21,958 nucleotides of DNA from JAVBMO01 sp031552355 (GTDB lineage Bacteria; Bacteroidota; Bacteroidia; Bacteroidales; P3). The notes under the pieces were generated by a model that saw nothing but the letters and a program-made list of their open reading frames with translations, ran no database searches and had not been told where the DNA came from. Location of the stretch: contig JAVBMO010000137.1 of NCBI GenBank assembly GCA_031552355.1, positions 1-21,958 on the forward strand, read 5' to 3'. Below, piece after piece: positions 1 to 7,388 of this stretch (within the stretch, counting starts at the first letter, position 1; the number at the start of each line of letters is the position of its first letter). The position numbers were made by a program, and so were the translations under genes.

Positions 1-1
1 A

Positions 2-82
2 GACATCGAATTAGAAGAGCATTTAGGAAAACCTGTTGCTTTTCAAAGAAATTATTTAACCACAAAAAAGCCTTTGACTTAG
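2..82 (+). CDS. 3' end of an unrecognised gene (partial)
   Basis: An open frame enters from the left edge and encodes the last 26 residues of a protein (begins DIELEEHLGKPVAF, ends KKPLT) before TAG at 80-82. The codon pattern looks like coding sequence (mixed charged and hydrophobic residues), but the piece is too short to name a family. It would end 97 bp before the distal end of the CRISPR array and probably marks the left border of the CRISPR locus. Nothing else is visible between 83 and 178 apart from AT-rich sequence. Confidence 0.4.
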   Translation, partial: DIELEEHLGKPVAFQRNYLTTKKPLT

Positions 83-178
83 CTTTTTTCTACATCAATT
101 ATGGATACATATAATCAGCATACTTTGGGAAACACCACCAAAGCATTTTGAATTAACAACTGAAACAAAGGAAATCAA

Positions 179-1313
179 ATTTCAATTCCTTGTGGTTCGA
201 TTAAAAGTATCTTTTATTATTGCAATCAACAAAATTTTGGATTAATATTTCAATTCCTTGTGGTTCGATTAAAAGAACAACTATTATATCAAATGAAAGT
301 TCGTAATAGAAAATTTCAATTCCTTGTGGTTCGATTAAAAGAAAAGTGGAAAGGTTGGAAAAAGTCGCTACAGGGGTAATTTCAATTCCTTGTGGTTCGA
401 TTAAAAGTCAATATTTAAAGTTGTTGAAAATAAATAGAAATCATTTCAATTCCTTGTGGTTCGATTAAAAGTCATATTTACTGCCTTTGCCTGTATGCAG
501 GAAGCAAATTTCAATTCCTTGTGGTTCGATTAAAAGAATTCTTTGTGGCATCAACTGCACGAATGAGAGATGTATTTCAATTCCTTGTGGTTCGATTAAA
601 AGTCGGCACTCTATAGAGCAATGCAAGTGTATTTTTCATTTCAATTCCTTGTGGTTCGATTAAAAGACCTTTTCGCAGCTTATTACGTTATTCTATACGC
701 AATTTCAATTCCTTGTGGTTCGATTAAAAGGGGGCGCCTAACGGTGCCGTTATAATCCCTTACGCATTTCAATTCCTTGTGGTTCGATTAAAAGTAGTGA
801 AGAATGGGAATTGAACCCCGAACCTAAACAAATTTCAATTCCTTGTGGTTCGATTAAAAGAAAAAACAGGATATGTTCCGAAAGGGTTTGCAGAATTTCA
901 ATTCCTTGTGGTTCGATTAAAAGTACCAAGTACTTTTCCGATTGCTAACTTGGGTGATAAATTTCAATTCCTTGTGGTTCGATTAAAAGAAAACCAACAA
1001 CATGGAAACGCAGGAACTGATAAATTTCAATTCCTTGTGGTTCGATTAAAAGTAGGGTGCGTCCATATTGGGCTGTGGTCGTTTGACTTTATTTCAATTC
1101 CTTGTGGTTCGATTAAAAGTGTGGGTGGCAGGCGGGAAGCGCGGAATGTAAGCCGTATTTCAATTCCTTGTGGTTCGATTAAAAGAATCGAAAAACAACT
1201 GGTGGAATAGGAATAAATTTATTTCAATTCCTTGTGGTTCGATTAAAAGTAAAAACGACAAAGGAATGGCTATTGAGTTTTCAAATTTCAATTCCTTGTG
1301 GTTCGATTAAAAG
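179..1313 (-). CRISPR. Type I-B CRISPR array, 18 repeats and 17 spacers
   Basis: A 29-bp repeat (plus-strand start ATTTCAATTCCTTG, end GATTAAAAG) occurs 18 times. Starts are 179, 247, 313, 379, 443, 508, 574, 638, 702, 766, 832, 895, 961, 1024, 1091, 1157, 1221 and 1285. By eye all copies are identical, including the outermost ones. The 17 spacers are 34-39 bp and all different. Read on the minus strand the repeat starts CTTTTAATCG and ends GGAATTGAAAT, giving the usual 8-nt type I-B crRNA tag (ATTGAAAT). This places transcription on the minus strand, the leader at 1314-1523 next to cas2, the newest spacer at 1250-1284 and the oldest at 208-246. The array thus runs co-directionally with the cas genes. 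An open frame of about 120 codons crossing the array (845-1210) is a by-product of the repeat period and not a gene. Confidence 0.98.
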
Positions 1314-1333
1314 CCGTTATGTTTGGCGAAAAA

Positions 1334-1364
1334 TGCACGTGAAAATCAAATATTTACACGTGCA
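1334..1364. repeat. Leader-proximal inverted repeat with two CACGTG palindromes
   Basis: TGCACGTG (1334-1341) and CACGTGCA (1357-1364) are perfect inverted arms around a 15-bp AT-rich loop. Each arm contains the palindrome CACGTG, and the two palindrome centres lie 21 bp apart, about two helical turns. The inner arm lies 20 bp from the first repeat and the outer arm overlaps the putative -7 box of the leader promoter. It could be a protein-binding site acting on array transcription or on leader-end spacer integration. This is inference. Confidence 0.6.
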
Positions 1365-1389
1365 AAATTACATATTTTAGGAAGATAAA

Positions 1390-1431
1390 TCGTCGATCTC
1401 TAATAATACATTTTTACCGGAGGTTCGACGA
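1390..1431. repeat. Inverted repeat in the leader (TCGTCGA/TCGACGA)
   Basis: TCGTCGA at 1390-1396 is matched by its complement TCGACGA at 1425-1431, with 28 bp between. A further GATCGAC at 1514-1520 is the complement of GTCGATC at 1392-1398. The elements are GC-rich islands in an otherwise AT-rich leader. Function unknown. Confidence 0.4.
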
Positions 1432-1523
1432 CGTATTTATATTCAATAGTTTAACCATATTTTCAAAATGTCAAAGAACATTAAGTCATATTTGACTCAC
1501 CATTATTTCGAACGATCGACAAT

Positions 1524-1787
1524 CTACAAGATATTATCCAATTCATTTTTTTCTTTGCCAATCACTTCTTTTTCAAGCCATTTTTCTTGACGGCTCTTAA
1601 AGATAATTATGCTGTCTTTTTCTTTATCCATAATATCTTGCGCCCGGTGCAACAGCTCTTTTAATTTTACTTCTGTTATTTCTCCTTCAAATACACTGTT
1701 TTGTATCCAATTCAAATAACGACGGCACAGTTTGAGCATCTTTCCTACCCGTTTTTCTTCTATATCATAAACCAAAATAGCGTACAT
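1524..1787 (-). CDS. cas2: Cas2, CRISPR adaptation endonuclease-fold subunit
   Basis: 87 residues, normal Cas2 length. The N-terminus MYAILVYDI has the hallmark beta-strand with the conserved Asp (D8), followed by the RVGKMLKLCRRYLNWIQNSVFEGEIT segment (basic helix, then strand) that is diagnostic of the family. Cas2 dimers hold two Cas1 dimers together to form the integrase that inserts new spacers at the leader end of the array. It is the last gene of the cas run, 69 bp downstream of cas1, and ends 210 bp before the first repeat. There is no sign of damage. Confidence 0.95.
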   Translation of the reverse strand: MYAILVYDIEEKRVGKMLKLCRRYLNWIQNSVFEGEITEVKLKELLHRAQDIMDKEKDSIIIFKSRQEKWLEKEVIGKEKNELDNIL

Positions 1788-1856
1788 ATCAACTCATTGA
1801 ATTACTGAATAATAAAATTTGAATTTTTATTGTTTGGTCAGGTCGGTTATTCATTT

Positions 1857-2861
1857 TTACCATTTCGATTTAAAAGGTTTATACTCTTCCATTCCCAATA
1901 AATGTTTCGACAACTTATAACATTCCAACTTCACTAAATGCTTATAGCTGACTTGTCGCTTTAACGAAGGATGTGTAATAGTTTCCGACAATCGTTCATC
2001 CCATGCCTTGACTAAAGTTTTCTTCCCTCCTTCTTTCAGTAAACAAGAGTTTACCTTGAAATCGAAATCATTTTTTTGTATTTGCTTTTTATTTAATAAT
2101 GTAAATATTAAACGATCAACCAATAACGGTTTGAAGATTTCGGCTAAATCCAATGCCAATGAATACCGCCTTTCACCGGGTTGATGAAGAAAACTAATAG
2201 TCGGGTTGAGTTGGGTATGATAAATTGCATCTAAACACAATGTATAACACATCATATTAGTGAAAGAAATCAAAGCATTGACCTCATTGGATGGCGGTTG
2301 CTTGGTGCGATTGCCCATCTCAAAGTCATTGATAATTGTATCGAAAGCTGCATAGTAACGCATCCGGATATTCCCTTCCACGCCCATCAGCTCATCAATA
2401 GCCGACGTATTGGGGATTGCATTTGCCAATGCCTCTATTTCTGCAATATATGAAGAGGTATCTTTACTACGATTGTTATAATATTTCAAATTTTTAAGCA
2501 TATTGAAAGCTGCGCCTTCCAAAATACGCTGGGCAATAAGCATCCGTTTTTTATTTTTAGCATAATGGTCCGATTGTGAAATAATCATGCGTCCTGCTAA
2601 CAAATAGTCTTTTGGCATAAAAGAACCTGTGTAATGTTCGTAGTAGTCGAAAAAATGCACACTTACCTGCTGCTTTCCTAAAAAGTTATATAAAGCGCTA
2701 TTGGTGTCCAAACTACCAAAACAATACAAATTATCCACGCTTTCTACCGGAATATATTTGGGTGTTCCTTCAACGCCATTTTCATCAACAGGAGTAAATT
2801 TCAAAGTATTATCTTTGCGAGACATCCGGCCGGGGTTAAATAAATAGTATGTTTTTTTCAT
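1857..2861 (-). CDS. cas1: Cas1, CRISPR spacer integrase (type I-B)
   Basis: 334 residues, full length for type I-B Cas1. The protein has an N-terminal beta domain (about 1-85) and a C-terminal all-helical catalytic domain. Predicted metal ligands are present: E162 in MGVEGNIR, H226 in SFLHQPGERR, and D238/E241 in ALDLAEIFKP. Together with Cas2 it captures prespacers and integrates them into the array; Cas4, encoded upstream, normally sets PAM selection and orientation. The gene lies downstream of the four-helix-bundle insertion. Before that gene's internal stop arose, its frame ran to 2865, four bases from this start codon. The gene appears intact. Confidence 0.97.
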   Translation of the reverse strand: MKKTYYLFNPGRMSRKDNTLKFTPVDENGVEGTPKYIPVESVDNLYCFGSLDTNSALYNFLGKQQVSVHFFDYYEHYTGSFMPKDYLLAGRMIISQSDHYAKNKKRMLIAQRILEGAAFNMLKNLKYYNNRSKDTSSYIAEIEALANAIPNTSAIDELMGVEGNIRMRYYAAFDTIINDFEMGNRTKQPPSNEVNALISFTNMMCYTLCLDAIYHTQLNPTISFLHQPGERRYSLALDLAEIFKPLLVDRLIFTLLNKKQIQKNDFDFKVNSCLLKEGGKKTLVKAWDERLSETITHPSLKRQVSYKHLVKLECYKLSKHLLGMEEYKPFKSKW

Positions 2862-2864
2862 GGG

Positions 2865-2939
2865 TTAAAGGGTTAAGGATTGATGGATAGGTTCGTTTAT
2901 ATTTGTATTTTTGCGAGCAGTGGTAACAATTTTAAGTAT
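2865..2939 (-). pseudogene. Untranslated 3' remainder of the four-helix-bundle gene
   Basis: Directly after the TAA at 2940-2942 the same frame continues without a gap for 24 codons, ILKIVTTARKNTNINEP and so on, to a second stop at 2865-2867. The first part (ILKIVTTARKNT) is what normally ends four-helix-bundle/23S rRNA-intervening-sequence proteins. This stretch is therefore the original C-terminus, cut off by a nonsense change (probably an AAA or CAA codon turned into TAA). Confidence 0.7.
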
Positions 2940-3257
2940 TTATAAGGCTTCTGCTGTAATTGGTATCAACTTTTCTTGTAAAAAAAATTCAGCTTCTGTT
3001 AGAAGTTCCAACCAAAAAAGTGTTTCATCCGCTTCCTCCACCACAATAGATAGCTTGCTATAAAATTCTTTGCCTGAACGAGCCCTGCAAGCAGCTCGAT
3101 AGTTTGCCGCAACAGAGGTTGCCGAACGCAGCAATTGTTTTCCTACGATCTGAGCTTCGCCCGATTTCGGAAGGAACTGGTATAGCTTAATTATGCGTAA
3201 AACGAATTGCTTCAACCTTCGCTTAAATGTTTCACTAAATTCAATATCCTGATTCAT
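2940..3257 (-). CDS. Four-helix-bundle protein (23S rRNA-intervening-sequence family), C-terminally truncated
   Basis: 105 residues of the S23/TIGR02436-like family. Recognisable blocks are the first helix, then LPKSGEAQIVGKQLLRSATSVAANY (helix 2, with the family's RSATSVAANY motif), then a third helix with EEADETLFWLELL. These proteins are small homopentameric helical bundles found in 23S rRNA intervening sequences and scattered through Bacteroidetes genomes; the related Avd protein works with diversity-generating reverse transcriptases. No biochemical role is established for lone copies. Here it sits between cas4 (49 bp upstream) and cas1, co-oriented, and looks like an insertion into the adaptation module rather than a Cas protein. 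The last helix is shortened by an in-frame TAA (see 2865-2939), so the product may be unstable or altered. Confidence 0.85.
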   Translation of the reverse strand: MNQDIEFSETFKRRLKQFVLRIIKLYQFLPKSGEAQIVGKQLLRSATSVAANYRAACRARSGKEFYSKLSIVVEEADETLFWLELLTEAEFFLQEKLIPITAEAL

Positions 3258-3306
3258 TTTCTTTATAATGTATCCTAATGTTTACTCTCAACAACCCTTC
3301 AGTCCC

Positions 3307-3822
3307 TCAATCCCTCAGTAATTCTTCCACGTAGCAAAACTCGTAGTAGCTACAGTTTTTACAAATGGGTGTGTTGAGTTTCGGTGGGCAGGTTTCGGAT
3401 TGTGTTAGCCGCTCTATTTCCTGCACGACTTTTTCCAGATAATCAACATCGTCACCGGTTAACTCTACTTTGGTGGTTGCGCGTAGTTTGGGATATTCCA
3501 ATATGCCGGTTACACCGTCCACGCCGTTTTTCTTCAACAGCCAAATGTAATACTTCACCTGCCATTCGTGGGCTTGCTCTACCTTGTCGCTCTTTTTGAT
3601 TTCATGAATTACTTTGTTGTTGGCATCGTAAAAGTCAATTACACTGCCGTCGATTTCGAGCTCGGTGTAGCGCTCGGCGCGCTGCGGGTACGAGGTTTCA
3701 TGGATGAGCTTGCCCTCGGCAACGGTGTCGGACATGTGTTCCATGTTGATGCCGTTTGCAAAAAGCCAAAGCTTGCGCTGGCATACGAAGTAGTAGTTGA
3801 TATGGGTGGCGGCGAGGTTCAT
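3307..3822 (-). CDS. cas4: Cas4, PAM-selecting nuclease of the adaptation complex
   Basis: 171 residues, full length. PD-(D/E)XK nuclease residues are visible: H41 in GKLIHE, D63 in VIDFYD, the E74-x-K76 pair in HEIKKS, and the QxxYY motif at 88-92. Four cysteines fit the [4Fe-4S] cluster: C14 (VCQRKLW), C154, C157 and C163. In type I-B systems Cas4 trims prespacers and checks the PAM before Cas1-Cas2 integration. The start codon overlaps the stop of the upstream rhuM remnant (ATGA at 3819-3822), so it was or is translationally coupled to that gene. Base composition is clearly more GC-rich than its neighbours (about 67% GC at 3661-3720), suggesting a different history from the AT-rich cas8. 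Confidence 0.96.
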   Translation of the reverse strand: MNLAATHINYYFVCQRKLWLFANGINMEHMSDTVAEGKLIHETSYPQRAERYTELEIDGSVIDFYDANNKVIHEIKKSDKVEQAHEWQVKYYIWLLKKNGVDGVTGILEYPKLRATTKVELTGDDVDYLEKVVQEIERLTQSETCPPKLNTPICKNCSYYEFCYVEELLRD

Positions 3823-4362
3823 GAATTGTTTTTTTGCTGTTTTATAGTTTGCTCTAAACGATTGAGTTCTTCAAGATCCTCTGCATCCGCTTTTTGCAAT
3901 TCGAAATATTTCCTTTTTTTGTCAAATTACTCGTAAACAGTATTGACTATTTCTTCCATTTGTGTATTACTGATAGAACCTTTATCCAAAAGCAATTTTT
4001 TGTTATTGAATGAAATAATCTTATCTACATTTTTATGCCAAAATTTCATGGTAATATCTTTGCGATCCTCTACGGCTTCTCACACGAAACCCAATGGCAA
4101 GAATCATATCCAAACTATAAAATGCAACACGATAGCTTTTCCCATCGGCAGCAGTTGTTAAGTATTCCTTAATAACCGAATTTGAGTTTAATTCATTTTC
4201 AGTCAGGATATTAGATATATGCATGCTGACATTAGGCACAGAGGTGTCAAAAAGTTCGGCCAGCTGTTGTTGGCTCATCGAAACATTGCCGTCCCTTGCC
4301 AACAGGCTTACGGATGTTTTGCCGTCATCAGTATTGTATATGATAAGTTCTTGTTGATTCAT
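3819..4362 (-). pseudogene. RhuM-like gene with large internal deletion
   Basis: The first about 100 codons from the ATG at 4362 (MNQQELIIYNTDDGKTSVSL to MILAIGFRVRSRRGSQ) match the start of the RhuM virulence-protein family, including the helix-turn-helix-like SQQQLAELFDTSVPNVSMHI. After SQ this frame runs into a short out-of-frame tail and stops at 4033-4035. In the next frame, DITMKFWHKNVDKIISFNN and the following 50 or so codons look like the family's C-terminus. They carry one in-frame TAA at 3927-3929 and end with TGA at 3819-3821. Intact family members are roughly 330 residues, so about half the gene is missing from the middle. The final TGA overlaps the cas4 ATG. A truncated N-terminal product of 109 residues could still be made. 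Confidence 0.75.
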
Positions 4363-4440
4363 AGGATTTATTACAAGTTATGAATGATACATTTTACATT
4401 CTCTAATATATTGCAGCTTGGTTAAGTGCTTTTTTACGAT

Positions 4441-6720
4441 TTATAGGAATACATTTTCGATTTGCACATTGTCCTCCTCATTAATAAGTAGTCCAAGTTC
4501 TTTGCTGTATTTTCGTTTTACCACATAACACGATTTTTCCAACAATTTTCGGGTCTGTATGGATTCAAAAACCAATTTCTCTCGTTCTGCTGCCCCACTT
4601 TTTAACAAGCCAATAAAGCGGCGCTCATTGATTTGTACCAATAAGCTATCTGCTTTTATGAAACGATTGGCTTCCAGGCGTTCTCTATATTCATTCAGAG
4701 AGCTTATTGGTAATACTTTCACGCCGTTAAATTGTTCATAGAAGGCATCTTCCTTTTCTTTGTTATATTTCAAAGGTGATAATTCATTGAAAACGGAATA
4801 TCTCAGGTAGTTCAGCGTTTGATTGTACTCTTCCACGTTTTTTTCATTCCATTCAGGATACACGTAATCAATGGCTCTTTGCAATTCTTTTTCCTGAATG
4901 ATACCACCTTGATTTTCTATCGCTTGCAATGCTTCTGTTGTCCTGTGAATAATGGTTTCATCGGTATAAATAAATGAATCTTTTTCATTCCGTTCTTTAA
5001 AAACAAAGCAATTACAAATGCCTTTTCTACGTTTACGATTTACACGGCCAAAACGCTGAATTAAGGCGTCTAATGGCGCTGATTCCGTAAAAATCATGTC
5101 AAAATCGATATCTAAACTCACTTCTATGGCCTGTGTCCCAACTAAAAGTAGTGTATCATCTTCTTTCAGTAATTGCTCTTTTTCAAACCGGTCTTCACCA
5201 TTAAATGCGCTATGTAGCAATACTTTTTTCTCTGATTGCAAATTTTTGTACACATATTGCGCTTCGGCTACCGTATTGCATACAACAAGCACCTTTTTCC
5301 CTTGGATAAGATTTTGTTGGATAGTTGACAGGCTATCTCTAAGCAAACCCTCTAAAACAGATACACGATGACGTTCAAAAGCACGATATAGATCCTCGTC
5401 GGCTTGTGTAAATTCATGTTTACCAATGGCATACTCCAACTTTTTGCGTAAAAACACAGGCATAGTGGCTGTCATAACGTGTACTTTTGCCCCCAGATGC
5501 TGGGTAACAAATTCCAAGAGAACCATTATCTGAGCAAATACATTAGGATTATAGGCGTGTATCTCATCGAAAATAAGGTAGCTGCCGGATAGCTCAAACA
5601 AGCCTTTTTCAAAACCTTTTAGTCCAAAAAGGTATTTGAGTAGCTGGAATGGGGTAACAACTTTAACCGGCGTAATTAATGTTTTAAAATCAGTCATTGC
5701 CCGACTGCGTTTCGCCTCTGACTCCTGCGCTGAATAATCTTCCGATTCAAATTTCTTTTCAAGGTAATCAGCCAGCTTTCCATGTAACATACCCACTTTT
5801 TCTACCTCGGCATCAATATTTTTGTTCAAACGTTCGTACATGGCATTGATAGAGGCGGTGAAAGGCAATATATAAAAAACACGACCTTGCCCGAAATTTT
5901 TTATTTGATTTTCTAACCACAAAAATGCAGCTTCCGTTTTTCCGGACCCTGTAGGTGCATTTAAAAGTATATTTCCCCTCGATTCGGCGGCTTTTCTTTG
6001 ATGAGAATAGTGAGAAAATTTATGCAAGAAAGAAAAATCAGACGATTCAAGCCTATCCAATTGCCGGATTCCGGCAGAAGCTAAATGGTCGCATTGCTTA
6101 GCAGCACCCACCAACAGTAAAACCGGTAAAAAATCAGCCGAATTTACAGCTGGATTTTTTCTTGAAAGGTGGCGTATTGTCTGATAAATATTCAGCTCGG
6201 AAGATTGCAGATGAAGTTGGTGTTTTTGCAGAACAAAATTGACTTTTTCTTCGCTAACATGTTGTAAATGTTCTCTGAAAAAATCTTTTTTATCTTCATT
6301 AGAAAGTCCGATAGACAGAGAATTGCGATGTTCGTACCGGTAGTTGTCTTTGACAAATTTGAGCAATTCGTCCAAATCTTTATGGTGCCCGGCTACAGCA
6401 AACAAGATAAATTCTTTCTGTTTATCAGATAAGGGTAATGACATTACAAAGGGAAGAGAAAACAGCTCGTGCCGCTGGAAATTCCACTCGTGGTTCTTTT
6501 TTTGCAATAATTTCTGAAACTCAGTATGCACTTTTCCAAGATCATGGCAAATCATGGAAGAACCTAATAATGCCCAAAATTCAGCCCTATCAGCCACCGG
6601 AATGTTGGGGATTAGTTGTTGTAATTGCTCTTTTATGTGCAAGCAATCATCAATGTGTTCTTCCAGCGAAATTTCGGGTTCTGACTTTGCCAAAACCCGA
6701 AATTCATCAGCATTTGTCAT
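4441..6720 (-). CDS. cas3: Cas3, HD nuclease-helicase of type I CRISPR interference
   Basis: 759 residues with both Cas3 halves. HD domain (about 15-215): H22, the HD pair H59-D60 in ICHDLGKVH, H84, H112-H113 in AGHHKD, and D211 in QCDHLAS. SF2 helicase: Walker A APTGSGKT (255-262), DEIH box (385-388), motif III TAT (417-419), motif VI QRFGRVNRKR (555-564). It is recruited by target-bound Cascade to nick and unwind DNA. The start overlaps the cas5 stop by 4 bp (ATGA at 6717-6720), so effector and nuclease are translationally coupled. A 78-bp gap separates it from the rhuM remnant downstream. Full length, with no missing motif. Confidence 0.97.
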   Translation of the reverse strand: MTNADEFRVLAKSEPEISLEEHIDDCLHIKEQLQQLIPNIPVADRAEFWALLGSSMICHDLGKVHTEFQKLLQKKNHEWNFQRHELFSLPFVMSLPLSDKQKEFILFAVAGHHKDLDELLKFVKDNYRYEHRNSLSIGLSNEDKKDFFREHLQHVSEEKVNFVLQKHQLHLQSSELNIYQTIRHLSRKNPAVNSADFLPVLLLVGAAKQCDHLASAGIRQLDRLESSDFSFLHKFSHYSHQRKAAESRGNILLNAPTGSGKTEAAFLWLENQIKNFGQGRVFYILPFTASINAMYERLNKNIDAEVEKVGMLHGKLADYLEKKFESEDYSAQESEAKRSRAMTDFKTLITPVKVVTPFQLLKYLFGLKGFEKGLFELSGSYLIFDEIHAYNPNVFAQIMVLLEFVTQHLGAKVHVMTATMPVFLRKKLEYAIGKHEFTQADEDLYRAFERHRVSVLEGLLRDSLSTIQQNLIQGKKVLVVCNTVAEAQYVYKNLQSEKKVLLHSAFNGEDRFEKEQLLKEDDTLLLVGTQAIEVSLDIDFDMIFTESAPLDALIQRFGRVNRKRRKGICNCFVFKERNEKDSFIYTDETIIHRTTEALQAIENQGGIIQEKELQRAIDYVYPEWNEKNVEEYNQTLNYLRYSVFNELSPLKYNKEKEDAFYEQFNGVKVLPISSLNEYRERLEANRFIKADSLLVQINERRFIGLLKSGAAEREKLVFESIQTRKLLEKSCYVVKRKYSKELGLLINEEDNVQIENVFL

Positions 6721-7388
6721 GAGTCAAATTTTAATTCATGGAAATAAATATCAATATCCTTATCATCAATTCTGTCGGTATATGCAGTAATACTGGTTTC
6801 ACTTGTATCGGCATGGTATGGAATAACCGAATAAGCCCTGGTTCCAATATTCTTGCGTGGTATCGTATCGGTAAAATATTGCGGCAAAGGTTGAATCAAT
6901 CCTGCTAAGAAATTATTCTCGAATGGAACTATTTGACCTTTTATATTTCGGGCTTTCAAAGACTCTGTCAGCTCCCTCTCTTCCGGTTTGTAAACCGTTG
7001 CCAAATCGCCACTTCGCCCCAAAAGCAATGAAAAATACGGATGGCTCAGGTAGTTAATTATTTCTTCGTTGTCGGTGTATAAGAATAATCGACAATTGAA
7101 CAAAAACTCCCGATTAATCACATTTGATTTTGCAACACTTTCAGGATAACCTTTGTCATGAGCAGCTATTTGATAAATCGTTTCCAGATCCACGGCTTTC
7201 ATTTCATAATCAAAATAGTAGCCCAATTTCAAATAATTATGTTGCAAATATTTACCGGCTGCCGCATTAATCAATCCCAATACCGTACTGATAGGTGGTA
7301 CTTCAAGCGTAGGCTGATAACCCGAAATGATATTCGGATACCGGAAGCTTGCCGTCCACGAGCTAATTTTTATGCGGTATTGTTTCAT
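6717..7388 (-). CDS. cas5: Cas5, Cascade subunit (type I-B)
   Basis: 223 residues. The N-terminus follows the Cas5 pattern (MKQYRIKISSWTASFRYP, then SGYQPTLEVPPISTVLGLINAAAG), with the P-x-S-T-x-x-G-L segment that forms the RRM-fold base. GRSGDLATV lies near residues 124-132. Cas5 caps the 5' tag of the crRNA and contacts Cas8 at the foot of the complex. The start codon shares one base with the cas7 stop (TAATG at 7386-7390), and its own stop overlaps the cas3 start, so cas7-cas5-cas3 form a tightly coupled unit. Confidence 0.93.
   Translation of the reverse strand: MKQYRIKISSWTASFRYPNIISGYQPTLEVPPISTVLGLINAAAGKYLQHNYLKLGYYFDYEMKAVDLETIYQIAAHDKGYPESVAKSNVINREFLFNCRLFLYTDNEEIINYLSHPYFSLLLGRSGDLATVYKPEERELTESLKARNIKGQIVPFENNFLAGLIQPLPQYFTDTIPRKNIGTRAYSVIPYHADTSETSITAYTDRIDDKDIDIYFHELKFDS

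Larger units (their letters stand above)
1314..1523 (-). promoter_or_regulatory. CRISPR leader
   Basis: A 210-bp AT-rich non-coding stretch between the end of cas2 and the first repeat, on the side predicted to be the leader by repeat orientation. On the minus strand a TAATTTTGC box at 1362-1370 matches the Bacteroidetes -7 consensus TAnnTTTG. It would start transcription near 1355, about 40 nt before the first repeat. No good -33 element is visible. The leader also holds two inverted-repeat structures listed separately. The role as leader is inferred from position and orientation. Confidence 0.7.

Noticed and set aside
845..1210. Open frame of 121 codons on the plus strand
   Set aside because: It lies wholly inside the CRISPR array; its protein consists of the repeat translated again and again (KFQFLVVRLK and ISIPCGSIK).
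179..1313. Array transcribed on the plus strand with a leader at 1-178
   Set aside because: The minus-strand reading ends in ATTGAAAT, the usual type I-B tag, and puts the leader next to cas2. The left flank contains the end of a gene and no promoter-like or dyad elements.
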